64,000 nucleotides of DNA, taken from positions 1-64,000 of the forward strand of contig NZ_WUUS01000005.1 of the NCBI RefSeq assembly GCF_009831625.1. Reading direction: 5' to 3'. Positions 24,801-33,786 of this stretch are shown piece after piece. The DNA comes from Halobaculum saliterrae. Lineage in GTDB: Archaea > Halobacteriota > Halobacteria > Halobacteriales > Haloferacaceae. Position 1 is the first letter of the stretch. Every line of letters begins with the position of its first letter. The position numbers and the translations under genes are program-made. The notes beneath the pieces are model-generated. The model did no database searches and was not told the origin of the DNA. It saw only the letters and a list, made by a program, of their open reading frames with translations.

Positions 24801-25532
24801 TCACTCGGGCGCAACGACAGCATAGCAGTTGCCGCTGGAGACGAACGAGTCGACGATCCGGAGGTCGCTCGCGGCCAGATCCGCGTCGAACTCCCGCGGC
24901 GCGTAGACGTGGTAGAACCGCGGGACGGTCTCGCCGCCGGGGAGCGTCCAGTCGACCGTCGTGTCGAACCCGACCTCCGCGTCCGCGTCGGCGTCGAACC
25001 GGTCGTGGGCGGTGCTCCACGCGCTCACCAGCGCCCGACCCTCGGGTGCGAGCGTCCGGGCGAGTTCCGACAGCGAGCCGACGCGCCGCTCTCGCGATCG
25101 GAGGTGATGGAGCGCGGCGACGTACACCGCCAGATCGATGTCGTCGGCGGCGACGGGGAGCGCGCCGGCGTCGCCGCGGACGAAGGAGAGGCCCGATCCG
25201 TACCCGCGCTCGCGTGCTCGCTCCCGTGCCTCGCGCAACAGTCCCCCGCTCACGTCCACGCCCACCGTCTCCTCGACGCGACCGGCGAGCGGGTCGCAGT
25301 GGCGACCGTTTCCGCACCCGACGTCGAGCCCGACCCGACCGGACCGACCCTCAAGGAACGACTCCACCTCGGGCCAGGCGTGCTCGCGCGTCTTCGAGAA
25401 GTGGGCGGCGATGCGGTCGTACGTCGCCGCGGCCGTCCCCGCCGACGGTGACGGCTCCCCCGCGTCGAACCGATCGCTCCCCTCGGAGCCGCCTTCGTCC
25501 TCCGCCGTCGGATCGCCCTCGTCCCGCGTCAT
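24801..25532 (-). CDS. Class I SAM-dependent methyltransferase in the second pilus operon
   Basis: A 243-residue enzyme with SAM motif I VGLDVGCGNGRH at about residues 70-80, a motif II-like SFVRGDAGALPV and motif III ALVSAWSTAHDRF. The fold and motifs resemble Trm9/ALKBH8-type tRNA methyltransferases and generic methyltransferase-11 proteins. It ends in GNCYAVVAPE. The ATG at 25532 overlaps the PilC-type stop (ATGA at 25529-25532), so it is coupled to the pilus motor. Whether it modifies a pilus protein, a glycan, a tRNA or something unrelated cannot be told from sequence. Confidence 0.8.
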   Translation of the reverse strand: MTRDEGDPTAEDEGGSEGSDRFDAGEPSPSAGTAAATYDRIAAHFSKTREHAWPEVESFLEGRSGRVGLDVGCGNGRHCDPLAGRVEETVGVDVSGGLLREARERARERGYGSGLSFVRGDAGALPVAADDIDLAVYVAALHHLRSRERRVGSLSELARTLAPEGRALVSAWSTAHDRFDADADAEVGFDTTVDWTLPGGETVPRFYHVYAPREFDADLAASDLRIVDSFVSSGNCYAVVAPE

Positions 25533-27658
25533 CCGACGATCACGAACGTGAGGTACGCCAGCAGGAGCATGACTGTCGCGTGCTTCACACCGTCGCTGAC
25601 GCTTCCCTCGCCCAACTGTCCGGCGATGAGCCCCGACGCGATCCCCTGGATCGCCGCGGCGTGATAGAACAACAGGACGTAGTCGTCCGTGTCGACGGTG
25701 CCGATCCCCTCGAACACGCCGGTCGAGACGCCCGCGACGCCGCCCGGCGACGACAACTGCGCCCCCTCGACGGCCGGGATGAACGCGACCGTCAGCGCCG
25801 CGATGATCCCGAGGAACACCGCGAAGGAGACGTAGATGACGAGCAGGTACGTCACCATCACCTGCCGACGCTCCCTGCGGAGGCGCCGCGTGGAGCGCGC
25901 CTCGTCGGCCGCGATCGCCAGCACCGGCGCCACGTCGCCGCTCGCCTCGACGGCGTTCGAGACGAGCGCGACCGCCCGCGACACAACCGGCGAGCGGACC
26001 CGCCCGCGGAACCGACCGAGCGCCGTCGTGACGGTCGCTCCCCACTCCACGTCCCGCCACGTCCGTTCCACCTCCGGGGTGAGTTCGCCGAGGTCGGAGT
26101 CGGTGAGCCGACGCAGGCTCTCGATGACGCTCGCGCCGGCCTCGTTGATGCTCGCCATCCGGTCGAGGAAGTCGGGGACCGCCCGTTCGATCGCCCCGAT
26201 CCGGCGTTTCTCGATCTCGTACGCGACGCCGTAGGCCGCGAGCACCACCAGCGTCGCCTCGATGACCGGGGAGTCGACCGCCCGAGCGAACGGGAGCGGT
26301 TGGAGCGGGATCGCGGGCGTCCGTAGCCACACCCACCACAGGCCCGCCGGAACCGTGACGGCCGCGGTCAGCTCCGGCCGATCGAGGAGGAGCCTCAGAG
26401 GCCGGTTCGCGGCGTCGAGCAGGGCCTCGATCCGGTCGTAGACGGCCAGCCGTTCCCTGCTCGCGCCCCACCGATCCACGTCGGCGGCGCGAGCGGCCCC
26501 CACGTCGCCCGCGCCGCCGTCCGCCCGGGCGTCTGAGGCATCGCCGGCACCGCCACCGCTCCCCGCGACCGACCGAACCCGTGCGTCCTCGACCGTCCGT
26601 TTCGACGCGATCGCGTCGCCCGTCGACCGGGTTATCGAGTCGATGTAGACGACGAACCCGAAGCTCGCGAGCGGGACCCCGAGGTAGACGACCGCACGCA
26701 ACAGCGGGAGCGTGTCCGAGATGACGATCCCGATGACGACGAGGATCGTGATGAAGAACAGCGGCCCGGCGACGAGCACCGTCACGTACGCCTCCGCGAA
26801 CGTGGAGATGAGTTCGAGATACTGCTCCTGTTGGGACTCCGCCTCCTCCTGATACCGCTCGTACTGGTCGCGCAGGAACCCCGAGAGCTCCCGGCCGCTG
26901 CCGAGCACGGACGCGAGGTTCTCCCCGAACTCGCTCATGTTCTGTGACGGCGAGCGCTCGGCCATGCGTTCGAGCGCGGTGATCACGTCCGTCCCGAACG
27001 TGTTCATGTCGCGGACGGCGACGCCCAGCTCGCGGGCGGCCTCCCCGTACACGTCCTCGTTGCGCGACAGCGTCTCCAACACCGCAGGCAACGCCATGCC
27101 CGACCGGGACAGCGCGTACACGAACGCGACGGTCCGGGGAAGCGTCGCCTCGATCTGGCTCGCTCTGGCGTGGGCGCGCTGGTCGAGGATCTCCCACCGG
27201 AGGAGATACACGGAGACGGCCGACCCGACGCCCACGGTCGCCGACGAGACGAGCAACAGCGGGAACAGGTCGACGACGCCGAGTTCGCCGATCCGCGTGA
27301 GGTCCGCGAGGAACCCCAGTACGGGCGGCAACGCCGCCCGGATCGCCTCTCCGCCGACTCTGAGAAGCGCCAGCGTCGCCGCGACGACGTACACGCCGAG
27401 GACGCTCCCCGAGACGCCGGCGACGGTGGCGTACAACAGCGTCTTCGACGCGTACGTTCGGTGGGTGACGTCGACGTGTGCCGCCCGCAGCCGGTCGCGT
27501 TGGCGGTTCACCCGGGATCGATCGGCGGCCACGCGGTCCCCGAACGCGTGGACGGCGATCCGGGTCACGGCGAGGTTCGCCTCCCGACTCACGGTTCCGG
27601 CGAGGATCGGGGCCAACAGGAGCAACGCGGCGGCAAGAGGGAGGAACGACAGGACCAC
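25529..27658 (-). CDS. Second type IV pilus platform protein, PilC/TadC type
   Basis: A 709-residue polytopic protein of the archaeal T2SSF family. The first repeat has RSGMALPAVLETLSRNEDVYGEAARELG, then helices LVAGPLFFITILVVIGIVISD and VYLGVPLASFGFVVYIDS; the second has RRQVMVTYLLVIYVSFAVFLGII. Its C-terminal LFYHAAAIQGIASGLIAGQL matches the LFFHAVTIQAVLSGVIAGYI end of the PilC3-type protein, so the two are paralogues. The GTG at 27658 directly follows the ATPase stop. Unlike the 14-19 kb cluster, no pilin-like genes follow. Confidence 0.83.
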   Translation of the reverse strand: MVLSFLPLAAALLLLAPILAGTVSREANLAVTRIAVHAFGDRVAADRSRVNRQRDRLRAAHVDVTHRTYASKTLLYATVAGVSGSVLGVYVVAATLALLRVGGEAIRAALPPVLGFLADLTRIGELGVVDLFPLLLVSSATVGVGSAVSVYLLRWEILDQRAHARASQIEATLPRTVAFVYALSRSGMALPAVLETLSRNEDVYGEAARELGVAVRDMNTFGTDVITALERMAERSPSQNMSEFGENLASVLGSGRELSGFLRDQYERYQEEAESQQEQYLELISTFAEAYVTVLVAGPLFFITILVVIGIVISDTLPLLRAVVYLGVPLASFGFVVYIDSITRSTGDAIASKRTVEDARVRSVAGSGGGAGDASDARADGGAGDVGAARAADVDRWGASRERLAVYDRIEALLDAANRPLRLLLDRPELTAAVTVPAGLWWVWLRTPAIPLQPLPFARAVDSPVIEATLVVLAAYGVAYEIEKRRIGAIERAVPDFLDRMASINEAGASVIESLRRLTDSDLGELTPEVERTWRDVEWGATVTTALGRFRGRVRSPVVSRAVALVSNAVEASGDVAPVLAIAADEARSTRRLRRERRQVMVTYLLVIYVSFAVFLGIIAALTVAFIPAVEGAQLSSPGGVAGVSTGVFEGIGTVDTDDYVLLFYHAAAIQGIASGLIAGQLGEGSVSDGVKHATVMLLLAYLTFVIVG

Positions 27659-27661
27659 CCG

Positions 27662-29461
27662 TCAGCCCTCGTCGCCCGGCTCGGGGGCGTCTGACCCCGG
27701 ACCGTCGGGGTCGGGAGCGTCGGGGTCCCGGGCGTTCCGGTCCACGACCTCGGCGGTCGCGTCCGCGGCGCCCGCGTCCTCGCCTCGCCCGTCCGATACT
27801 GTCCCCTCCGGCGTCGTCCCCCCGTTGGCCGCGTCCTCGGCGGCGTCGGGATCGTCGGCCTCGATCCGGTCCATCACGCGATCCGGGTCGGCGTAGTACT
27901 CGTTGACGAGCGCGGTGAAGCGACGATAGTCGGTGACCTCGTTGTCCTTGAGGTGTGCGAGGAACCGTCGGCGGTCACGAAGCTCCGACAACAGCTCCGA
28001 CCGGCTCCACCCCCGTTCGGACTGGATCTCGTCGAGCAGGGCCGAGTCCCGGCTCGTGAAGCTGTCGGAGCCGGCGTCCCACTCGAACACCGACGAGTAG
28101 TCCAGTTCGCCGGTTCGCTGGTCGATCCCGCCGATCTCGCCGACGGTCTTCGCGCGGCGCACGCGCCCGCCGTCGAATCGGGCGAGCGTCTGCACCGACA
28201 GCAGGTCCAGCGACTGAACCATCGACCGTGGGACGTTGATCGGCTCGTTCTCCAGGCGGTTGATCACGGTCTCGATGGAGTCGGCGTGCATCGTCGAGAA
28301 CGTGGTGTGGCCGGTGTTCATCGCCTGGAACAGGGTGAGCGCCTCCTCCCCGCGAACCTCGCCGACGATGATGTACTCCGGCCGGTGTCGGAGCGCGGAG
28401 CGCAGGAGGTCGTACATGTCGATGTCCTCGCCCTCGCCCATCTGCTCGCGGGTCACCGACGACAGCCAGTTGTCGTGGTACAGCGACAGCTCGCGGGTGT
28501 CCTCGATGGTGAGCACCTTCGAACGCGGCGGGATGAACATCGACACCGCGTTCATCGAGGTGGTCTTCCCGGAGGCGGTGCCGCCCGCGAAGATGAGGCT
28601 CTTGTTGTGCTCGATACACAGCCAGAAGTACGCCATCTGCTCGATCGAGAACGTTCCGTACTCGATCAGGTCGATCGGCGTGAGCGGTTCCTCCGCGTAC
28701 TGGCGGATGGTAAACGCCGACCCGCGCGGGGTGACCTCCTCGCCGAGCGCGAGCTCGGCACGCGACCCGTCCGGCAGCGTCGTCCCGACCACCGGGTCGC
28801 CGACGGAGATGTGTTGGCCGGACCGCTGCGCCAGCCTGATCACGTAGTTGTCCAACTCGTCGGCCTCGAAGACGACGTTCGTCTCGATGTCGGTGTACTC
28901 GTCGTGGTAGACGAAGATCGGGAGGTCGTAGCCGTCACAGGAGATATCCTCGATGTGTCGGTCCGACAGGAGCGCGTCGATCTTCCCGTACCCCCTGAAG
29001 TCGCGCCGGAGGTAGTACAGCAGACTGTGGAACGTCCCCATCGAGGCGTCGACGCCGTACTGTTCGAGCAGCGTCGCCAGCTCGTCCCGAAGCCGGTCGT
29101 CGCCCGGCTCGCCGGCGTCGTCCCGGTACAACAGCGGGTCGCGGATGTCGTCGACGACGCGTTGAAGCAGGCCGAACTCGAAGTCGTCGAGCTCGGGTTC
29201 GACCACGTGGTAGACGTGGTTGTCCGACTCGGTGTCGTAGGTGACCACGACGTATGCGTACGGCGCGTTCACCCAGTAGCGCTCGATCTCGTCGTGGCCG
29301 GCCGGCGGATCGAACGACGCCAGCGGCCCGTCCTCGCCGGGGAGAAACGGCCGGACGTCGAGGTCGGCCCCCCGAAGCACCTCGAGGGTTCGGGCGAGGC
29401 GCCGCCTGAGAGACGACAGGGGGCGATCGTCGGCCGTGGGCTCCGCGGCGTCCCCAGACAT
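27662..29461 (-). CDS. Second type IV pilus/secretion ATPase, PilB/VirB11 type
   Basis: A 599-residue ATPase paralogous to the PilB3-type protein but without most of its N-terminal extension. It shares EDISCDGYDLPIFVYHDEYT, a Walker A GGTASGKTT near residue 292, TIEDTRELSLY, a Walker B region IIVGEVRGEE and a His box NTGHTTFSTMHAD. The last 70 residues are an acidic disordered tail. Haloarchaea carry several PilB-PilC pairs with partly separate roles in adhesion. Operon order is ATPase, platform, methyltransferase. The start at 29461 gives a sensible N-terminus. Confidence 0.85.
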   Translation of the reverse strand: MSGDAAEPTADDRPLSSLRRRLARTLEVLRGADLDVRPFLPGEDGPLASFDPPAGHDEIERYWVNAPYAYVVVTYDTESDNHVYHVVEPELDDFEFGLLQRVVDDIRDPLLYRDDAGEPGDDRLRDELATLLEQYGVDASMGTFHSLLYYLRRDFRGYGKIDALLSDRHIEDISCDGYDLPIFVYHDEYTDIETNVVFEADELDNYVIRLAQRSGQHISVGDPVVGTTLPDGSRAELALGEEVTPRGSAFTIRQYAEEPLTPIDLIEYGTFSIEQMAYFWLCIEHNKSLIFAGGTASGKTTSMNAVSMFIPPRSKVLTIEDTRELSLYHDNWLSSVTREQMGEGEDIDMYDLLRSALRHRPEYIIVGEVRGEEALTLFQAMNTGHTTFSTMHADSIETVINRLENEPINVPRSMVQSLDLLSVQTLARFDGGRVRRAKTVGEIGGIDQRTGELDYSSVFEWDAGSDSFTSRDSALLDEIQSERGWSRSELLSELRDRRRFLAHLKDNEVTDYRRFTALVNEYYADPDRVMDRIEADDPDAAEDAANGGTTPEGTVSDGRGEDAGAADATAEVVDRNARDPDAPDPDGPGSDAPEPGDEG

Positions 29462-29615
29462 CGGTTACTGCGTGTCGTAGGGAAGTCCGGTACTTAACTT
29501 CACCACCGAGGATCACAGGGATGATATCGCGGTCGGTCCCGATGGCGGACCCACCACCGGTGATCCGCACACCCACCGCCGCCGATTCGCGCATCCCTCT
29601 CCATGCTCGCGGTCG

Positions 29616-30149
29616 TCAGCTGACGCGTTCGGCCCGCAGGAGCACGCCGCCGAGCACGAGCTGAAGGACCGCACCGACCGGCAGCGACACGCCCGGGAGC
29701 CCGCCGCCGACGCCGAACCCGACCCCGAAGAACCGCTCGGGGAACAGCGCGGAGGCGACGAGGAACGATAGCGCCGAGACGACCAGCAGGGCGCCGAGTG
29801 CGTCGACGGGGTCGACGGGCCACGACTCGGCGCGCGCCTCCTCGCGGTAGTAGTACACGGAGACCGCGAGCGCGACGAGGTACACGGCCGCGCCGACGAG
29901 CCAGGCGGCGTACGCGATCTGGACGGACGTGCCCGACTGCAGCAGATACGCCGAGACGGGCGAGGAGACGCTCACCGCGCGGACGAACGGCAGCCCGAAC
30001 GCGTACCGGACCTGGATCAACGGGAACCGGACGAACAGCACCGAGCCCCCGGAGACGGCGCCGTAGAACACGTTCCACGGCAGCAGCGCCGCGACCCACG
30101 TGGACAGGACGGCGAGCTCGCCCGCGTACTCGGACCGGACCCAGACCAT
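29616..30149 (-). CDS. Conserved haloarchaeal membrane protein (DUF7549 type)
   Basis: A 177-residue protein with about five hydrophobic segments, beginning MVWVRSEYAGELAVLSTWVAALLPW, a conserved N-terminus of a haloarchaeal family usually listed as DUF7549. A charged loop (YYYREEARAESWPVDPVDA) separates the last two helices. No catalytic residues are apparent and its role is unknown. It is divergent from the DUF5793-type gene across a 130-base gap. Confidence 0.65.
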   Translation of the reverse strand: MVWVRSEYAGELAVLSTWVAALLPWNVFYGAVSGGSVLFVRFPLIQVRYAFGLPFVRAVSVSSPVSAYLLQSGTSVQIAYAAWLVGAAVYLVALAVSVYYYREEARAESWPVDPVDALGALLVVSALSFLVASALFPERFFGVGFGVGGGLPGVSLPVGAVLQLVLGGVLLRAERVS

Positions 30150-30279
30150 GTTCCACGGGGCGCCGCGCGTCGGGATAAATCGATTGGACCGACGACCGGG
30201 ACGAACCCCCGCTCCCGCGATCCGACGCTGTCGGGGGCGTTACGTACTTACACACAGATCCCGTAGGGAATATCACGGA

Positions 30280-30753
30280 ATGAGGCGCGATCACTTCGAG
30301 CTGACTGTGGAGCACGTCGACTGGGTCGAGACCGACGCGGATCCGGCCAAGCCGCACGTGTATATCGACTTCCAGGGCCCGGCGGATCTCCTCCGCGAGC
30401 GCCTCACCGGCACCGACGGCGAGCTGCTCGACGCCGGAGAGATCGACGTGGCGTACAGGCTCCAGTCCGACCACGAGCGCGATCCCGATGCCGCCGGGGT
30501 CGTCGGCGTGACGAACCGCCACACGGGAGACTTCGTCCTCGAACTCAACGAGTCCGCCGAGGACGTGCTCCAGTTCATCCGCGCGGCCCGCGAGTACGGC
30601 CGCGTCGACGAGGGCGACGGCCGCTACCGCGTGGAGATCGACGTCGACGGTGATTCCCTCGTCGCCTACGAGAAGGAGACGTTCCTCGTGTACGACGCCG
30701 AGGGGAACCTGCTTCGCCACGAGAGCTTGATCCCCTCCGGCGTCGAGCTGTGA
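30280..30753 (+). CDS. Conserved haloarchaeal protein (DUF5793 type)
   Basis: A 157-residue acidic soluble protein (MRRDHFELTVEHVDWVETD, then FVLELNESAEDVLQFIRAAREYG). It matches a widespread haloarchaeal family listed as DUF5793; no function is known. The ATG at 30280 is chosen because an AT-rich TACTTACAC box lies about 30 bases upstream, giving a leaderless mRNA. No motif for catalysis or nucleic acid binding is visible. Confidence 0.7.
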   Translation: MRRDHFELTVEHVDWVETDADPAKPHVYIDFQGPADLLRERLTGTDGELLDAGEIDVAYRLQSDHERDPDAAGVVGVTNRHTGDFVLELNESAEDVLQFIRAAREYGRVDEGDGRYRVEIDVDGDSLVAYEKETFLVYDAEGNLLRHESLIPSGVEL

Positions 30754-30780
30754 GCCGCGACCGGATCCCCCGGGTGCGGG

Positions 30781-31296
30781 TCAGCCCTCACGAGTCAGCG
30801 TGAACCTGGTCTCCGGATACGTCTCGCCGCCGATCCTCGTCTCCGCCTCCCCGGTCGGCTCGAAGCCGAACGACCGGTAGAACTCCGTTCCGAGGTCGTT
30901 GTCGGTCAGCACCGTCGCGTGGATCCGGTCGACGCCGCGGGCGAACAGGTCCCCGCGAGCACGTTCGAGCAGCCGCCCGCCGCGGCCCTCGCCGCGGGCG
31001 TCCGGGTGGACGTACAGCCGGAGCAGGTGGCCCGTCTCGGCGCGCTCGTCGACGACCGCGTGCGCGAACCCGACGACCGCCCGGGCCTCGGCGTCCTCTC
31101 CTCCTCCCTCTTCGACGTACAGCAGCTCGTCGTCCGCCTCGACGGCCGCCCGGACGCGGTCGGGGTCGTACCACTCCTCGAGCCCGGACTCGACGCTCTC
31201 CCTGCTGAGGATCGACGGGTAGTCCGTCTCCCACGAGTCGCCCGCGACTCGGCGGACCGCGTCGGCGTCGCCGCGCGTCGCGCGTCGTACTGTCAT
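30781..31296 (-). CDS. GNAT family N-acetyltransferase
   Basis: A 171-residue acetyltransferase. The acetyl-CoA motif A is visible as LRLYVHPDARGEGRGGRLLERA (Q/RxxGxG/A type), followed by motif B (NDLGTEFYRSFGFEPTGE). The acceptor is unknown. The start at 31296 gives MTVRRATRGDADAVRRVA, the usual GNAT N-terminus. Convergent with the DUF5793-type gene and divergent from the DNA glycosylase family gene. Confidence 0.85.
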   Translation of the reverse strand: MTVRRATRGDADAVRRVAGDSWETDYPSILSRESVESGLEEWYDPDRVRAAVEADDELLYVEEGGGEDAEARAVVGFAHAVVDERAETGHLLRLYVHPDARGEGRGGRLLERARGDLFARGVDRIHATVLTDNDLGTEFYRSFGFEPTGEAETRIGGETYPETRFTLTREG

Positions 31297-31421
31297 GTGC
31301 TATCACTTCACACAACCCTGTCTCGCTCGCCGACCGTATCCGTTTCGGCTGTCGGCCCCGACGGCCCCCCGGGAACGGCCGAACCGGAAGCGCCATGTGT
31401 CACAGACGGCCAACTGGTGCC

Positions 31422-32123
31422 GTGCAGAACGTCACCGACCGCGTGTCGAACCCCTTCGGACTGTCCCCCGAGTGCGATCGGTTCGTCCCCGGATACGGCG
31501 ACGCGAACGCCGACTTCCACGTCATCGGGGACCACCCCGGCGTCCACGGCGGGCTCGATGCGCGCGTCCCGTTCACCGGTTCCGTCGCCGGCGAGCGGCT
31601 CCTCGACGCGTTGGTTCGGGCCGGACTGTTACAGACGGGCGGCGACGCGCCGTCGGTCGAGTCGACGTACCTCTCGTATCTCCACATGTGCGAGGCGACG
31701 GGCGACCGCCTCGGCCCCGACGGCGCGCCGACGCGCGCGTCGTACGGCGAGATGGAGCCGTTCTTCGACGCTGAGGTGCGCGCCATCGCGGCCCACGTGC
31801 TGCTCCCGGTGGGGGAACGCGCGACCCGTCACGTGCTGGAGCAGTACACCGCGCAGGCGCACAAGACCCCGATCCGGATGGACGACCTTCACGGCCGCGA
31901 GATCCGGGGATCCGGGTGGCTCGTCCTTCCGATCAAGGAGCCGGCGGAGTGGAACGACGGCGACAGCGGTGACGACGGCGACGACGGTGATGACGGCGAC
32001 GACGGGGCCACGGAGGCGGACCGGCTGGTCGACGCGCTCGCGACGCTTCGCGCCACCGACTACCGTCGCGAGTCGGACCTCGGACGGTTCATCGCCGGGT
32101 CGGACCCGTACCTCGTTCGGTGA
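31422..32123 (+). CDS. Uracil-DNA glycosylase family protein
   Basis: A 233-residue protein similar to haloarchaeal proteins of the uracil-DNA glycosylase superfamily: NVTDRVSNPFGLSPEC, then GDANADFHVIGDHPGVHGG in place of the catalytic loop, and a LLPVGERATRHVLEQY segment. Classical catalytic Asp and His residues cannot be assigned with certainty, so it may be a divergent or inactive member. The GTG at 31422 matches the common N-terminus; an ATG nine codons upstream is possible. Residues about 179-195 form an Asp-Gly repeat. Confidence 0.65.
   Translation: MQNVTDRVSNPFGLSPECDRFVPGYGDANADFHVIGDHPGVHGGLDARVPFTGSVAGERLLDALVRAGLLQTGGDAPSVESTYLSYLHMCEATGDRLGPDGAPTRASYGEMEPFFDAEVRAIAAHVLLPVGERATRHVLEQYTAQAHKTPIRMDDLHGREIRGSGWLVLPIKEPAEWNDGDSGDDGDDGDDGDDGATEADRLVDALATLRATDYRRESDLGRFIAGSDPYLVR
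31956..32006 (+). repeat. Asp-Gly codon repeat inside the DNA glycosylase family gene
   Basis: Seventeen codons alternate GAC/GAT with GGC/GGT/GGG, one AGC included, encoding DGDSGDDGDDGDDGDDG. The near-identical units GACGACGGY suggest expansion by slippage. The insert is predicted to be a disordered surface loop. Confidence 0.7.
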
Positions 32124-32187
32124 CCGTCGCCGGGGACGGTCACCGTCCCATCGGCCGCCGTCGACCTCGAACCGTGCGACGGTCGGA

Positions 32188-33570
32188 TCACTCCGGCGGG
32201 TCTGCCGCCGGGAACTCCACCGTGACCGCCGTCCCCGTCTCGTCCACGTCGAAGGAGACTCGCCCGCCGGACGCCTCCGTGATCCACACGACGAGCCACA
32301 GTCCCAGCCCCGACGAGTGGGTGACGGCCGTCTCCGATTCGCTCTGGAACGTCCGCAGTTCCTGACTGGGGATCCCGGGACCGTCGTCGGCGACCGTCAC
32401 GGCGACGAACTCCTCGGACTCCTCGACGCTGACCTCGACGACCGGGCGCTCGCGATGGCTGTGTTCGATCGCGTTCTCGAGGAGGTTCTCGAACACCGTG
32501 TCGACCAGCCCGGTGGCGGTTATCCACGCGGAGTCCGGGGCGTCGACGGTGACCTGCGGATCGATCGAGCGGTACTCCATAGTCAGCCCATCGACCTGCG
32601 CCCGCACGAGCCCGACGACGTCGAGGCGTGTCAGTGTGGAGCCGTCGGCGTCCAGCGTCGCCTCGACGTGACGCACGGTCTCGGCGCGGTCGAGCATGGT
32701 CTCCGCCGCGCCGGTGATCCGGTCGATCGCAGTCTCCATCTCGTCGTCGACGGCGTCCTCCTTGCCGGCTCGTTCCCTGAGCCGGTCCTCGATCTGCTCG
32801 GCGTACCCCAGGACGACGTTCATCTCGTTGCGGAGGTCGTGCCGAAGCAACCGGTTCAGGACCCCGATCCGCCGACGCAGTCGGTGTCGGTCGGTGACGT
32901 CGCGGAGCACGACAACCCGCCCCCGGAGGCCCGACCGCTCGAACGGGTTCACGTGGACGTCGTAGTGACGCTTTCCCTCGTCGGTCATCCGAGCGAGCCG
33001 CGATGATCCACCCCGCATCTCGTCGCTCCCGGCCGTCGCGGTCACGTCGCGTACGGCGTCGGCGACGAGCCGGCCGCGTTCGGGCCCGTCCGCGGCACCG
33101 GGAGAGTCGCCCTCGGTCGGGATATCGCCGTCGACCGGATCGGCGACCGGCGAGTCGCCGTCGGTCGAACTGTCGGCGGTCGAGTCGTCGATCAGGGAGT
33201 CCAGTTCCGGATCGAGCGCCTCGATCGGTTCGCCGACGGCGGCCCCCCGCGTGTGGCCCAGTGCGTCGGCGGCGACCGAGTTGCAGGCGACGATCATGCC
33301 GTCCCCGTCGACGACGATCAGCCCCTCCGTCGCGGCGTCGACCGCGGCATCCCTCGCGACCGACGCCGCGGCGGCTCGCGAGCGTGTCGAACCGTCGTCG
33401 CCGTACCGGACGGCGGCGGCAGACGCCCATGCGGCGACCGAATCCAGCGCCGCGGCGACCGCGTTCCTCGCGCGGCCGCGGAGGGAGTCGGAGACGAGCA
33501 CCGCCACCAGCACCACGACGACCCCGCCGGCCAGCACGACGAGCGCCAGCCGACCGGACTGCCACGTCAT
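32188..33570 (-). CDS. Membrane-anchored PAS sensor histidine kinase
   Basis: A 460-residue kinase. One N-terminal membrane helix (LALVVLAGGVVVVLVAVLV, residues 7-25), a PAS-like segment (AATEGLIVVDGDGMIVACNSVAADALGHTRG) interrupted by an acidic insert, then the phospho-acceptor motif LLRHDLRNEMNVVLGYAEQ. The catalytic ATPase domain has N box FENLLENAIEHSH, G1 VADDGPGIP and G2 SGLGLWLV. No response regulator is encoded next to it. The stimulus is unknown. Convergent with the DNA glycosylase family gene. Confidence 0.87.
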   Translation of the reverse strand: MTWQSGRLALVVLAGGVVVVLVAVLVSDSLRGRARNAVAAALDSVAAWASAAAVRYGDDGSTRSRAAAASVARDAAVDAATEGLIVVDGDGMIVACNSVAADALGHTRGAAVGEPIEALDPELDSLIDDSTADSSTDGDSPVADPVDGDIPTEGDSPGAADGPERGRLVADAVRDVTATAGSDEMRGGSSRLARMTDEGKRHYDVHVNPFERSGLRGRVVVLRDVTDRHRLRRRIGVLNRLLRHDLRNEMNVVLGYAEQIEDRLRERAGKEDAVDDEMETAIDRITGAAETMLDRAETVRHVEATLDADGSTLTRLDVVGLVRAQVDGLTMEYRSIDPQVTVDAPDSAWITATGLVDTVFENLLENAIEHSHRERPVVEVSVEESEEFVAVTVADDGPGIPSQELRTFQSESETAVTHSSGLGLWLVVWITEASGGRVSFDVDETGTAVTVEFPAADPPE

Positions 33571-33669
33571 CGCTCGGCCCGACCGCGTTCGACCGCGGGG
33601 TCACGAGGCGATCCGGCCCGGCGTCGGTCGATGCGCTGTACGGGAACCACTCCCGAGTACGCACGGGTT

Positions 33670-33712
33670 TCTGGGTTATGAAAATTTATGTGAATTTCTG
33701 ACGTAAACAACC
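33670..33712. promoter_or_regulatory. AT-rich promoter region between kinase and MBL genes
   Basis: A 40-base stretch containing TTATGAAAATTTATG and TGACGTAAACA is far more AT-rich than its surroundings. It lies between divergent genes, about 100 bases upstream of the histidine kinase start and about 80 bases upstream of the MBL gene. The exact promoter positions are not clear. Confidence 0.4.
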
Positions 33713-33786
33713 GATTCCGGGGCGGGGCTGGAGCCGTCGCCGTCCGAGTCGGAAGGGTTCTTGCCGCCCGGGGAGCATCGGTCGGT

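Noticed and set aside
27953-29497. Long open frame (about 514 codons) opposite the second PilB-type gene
   Set aside because: It is antisense to a clear ATPase gene and its sequence is Val/Arg/Leu-rich shadow coding without domains.
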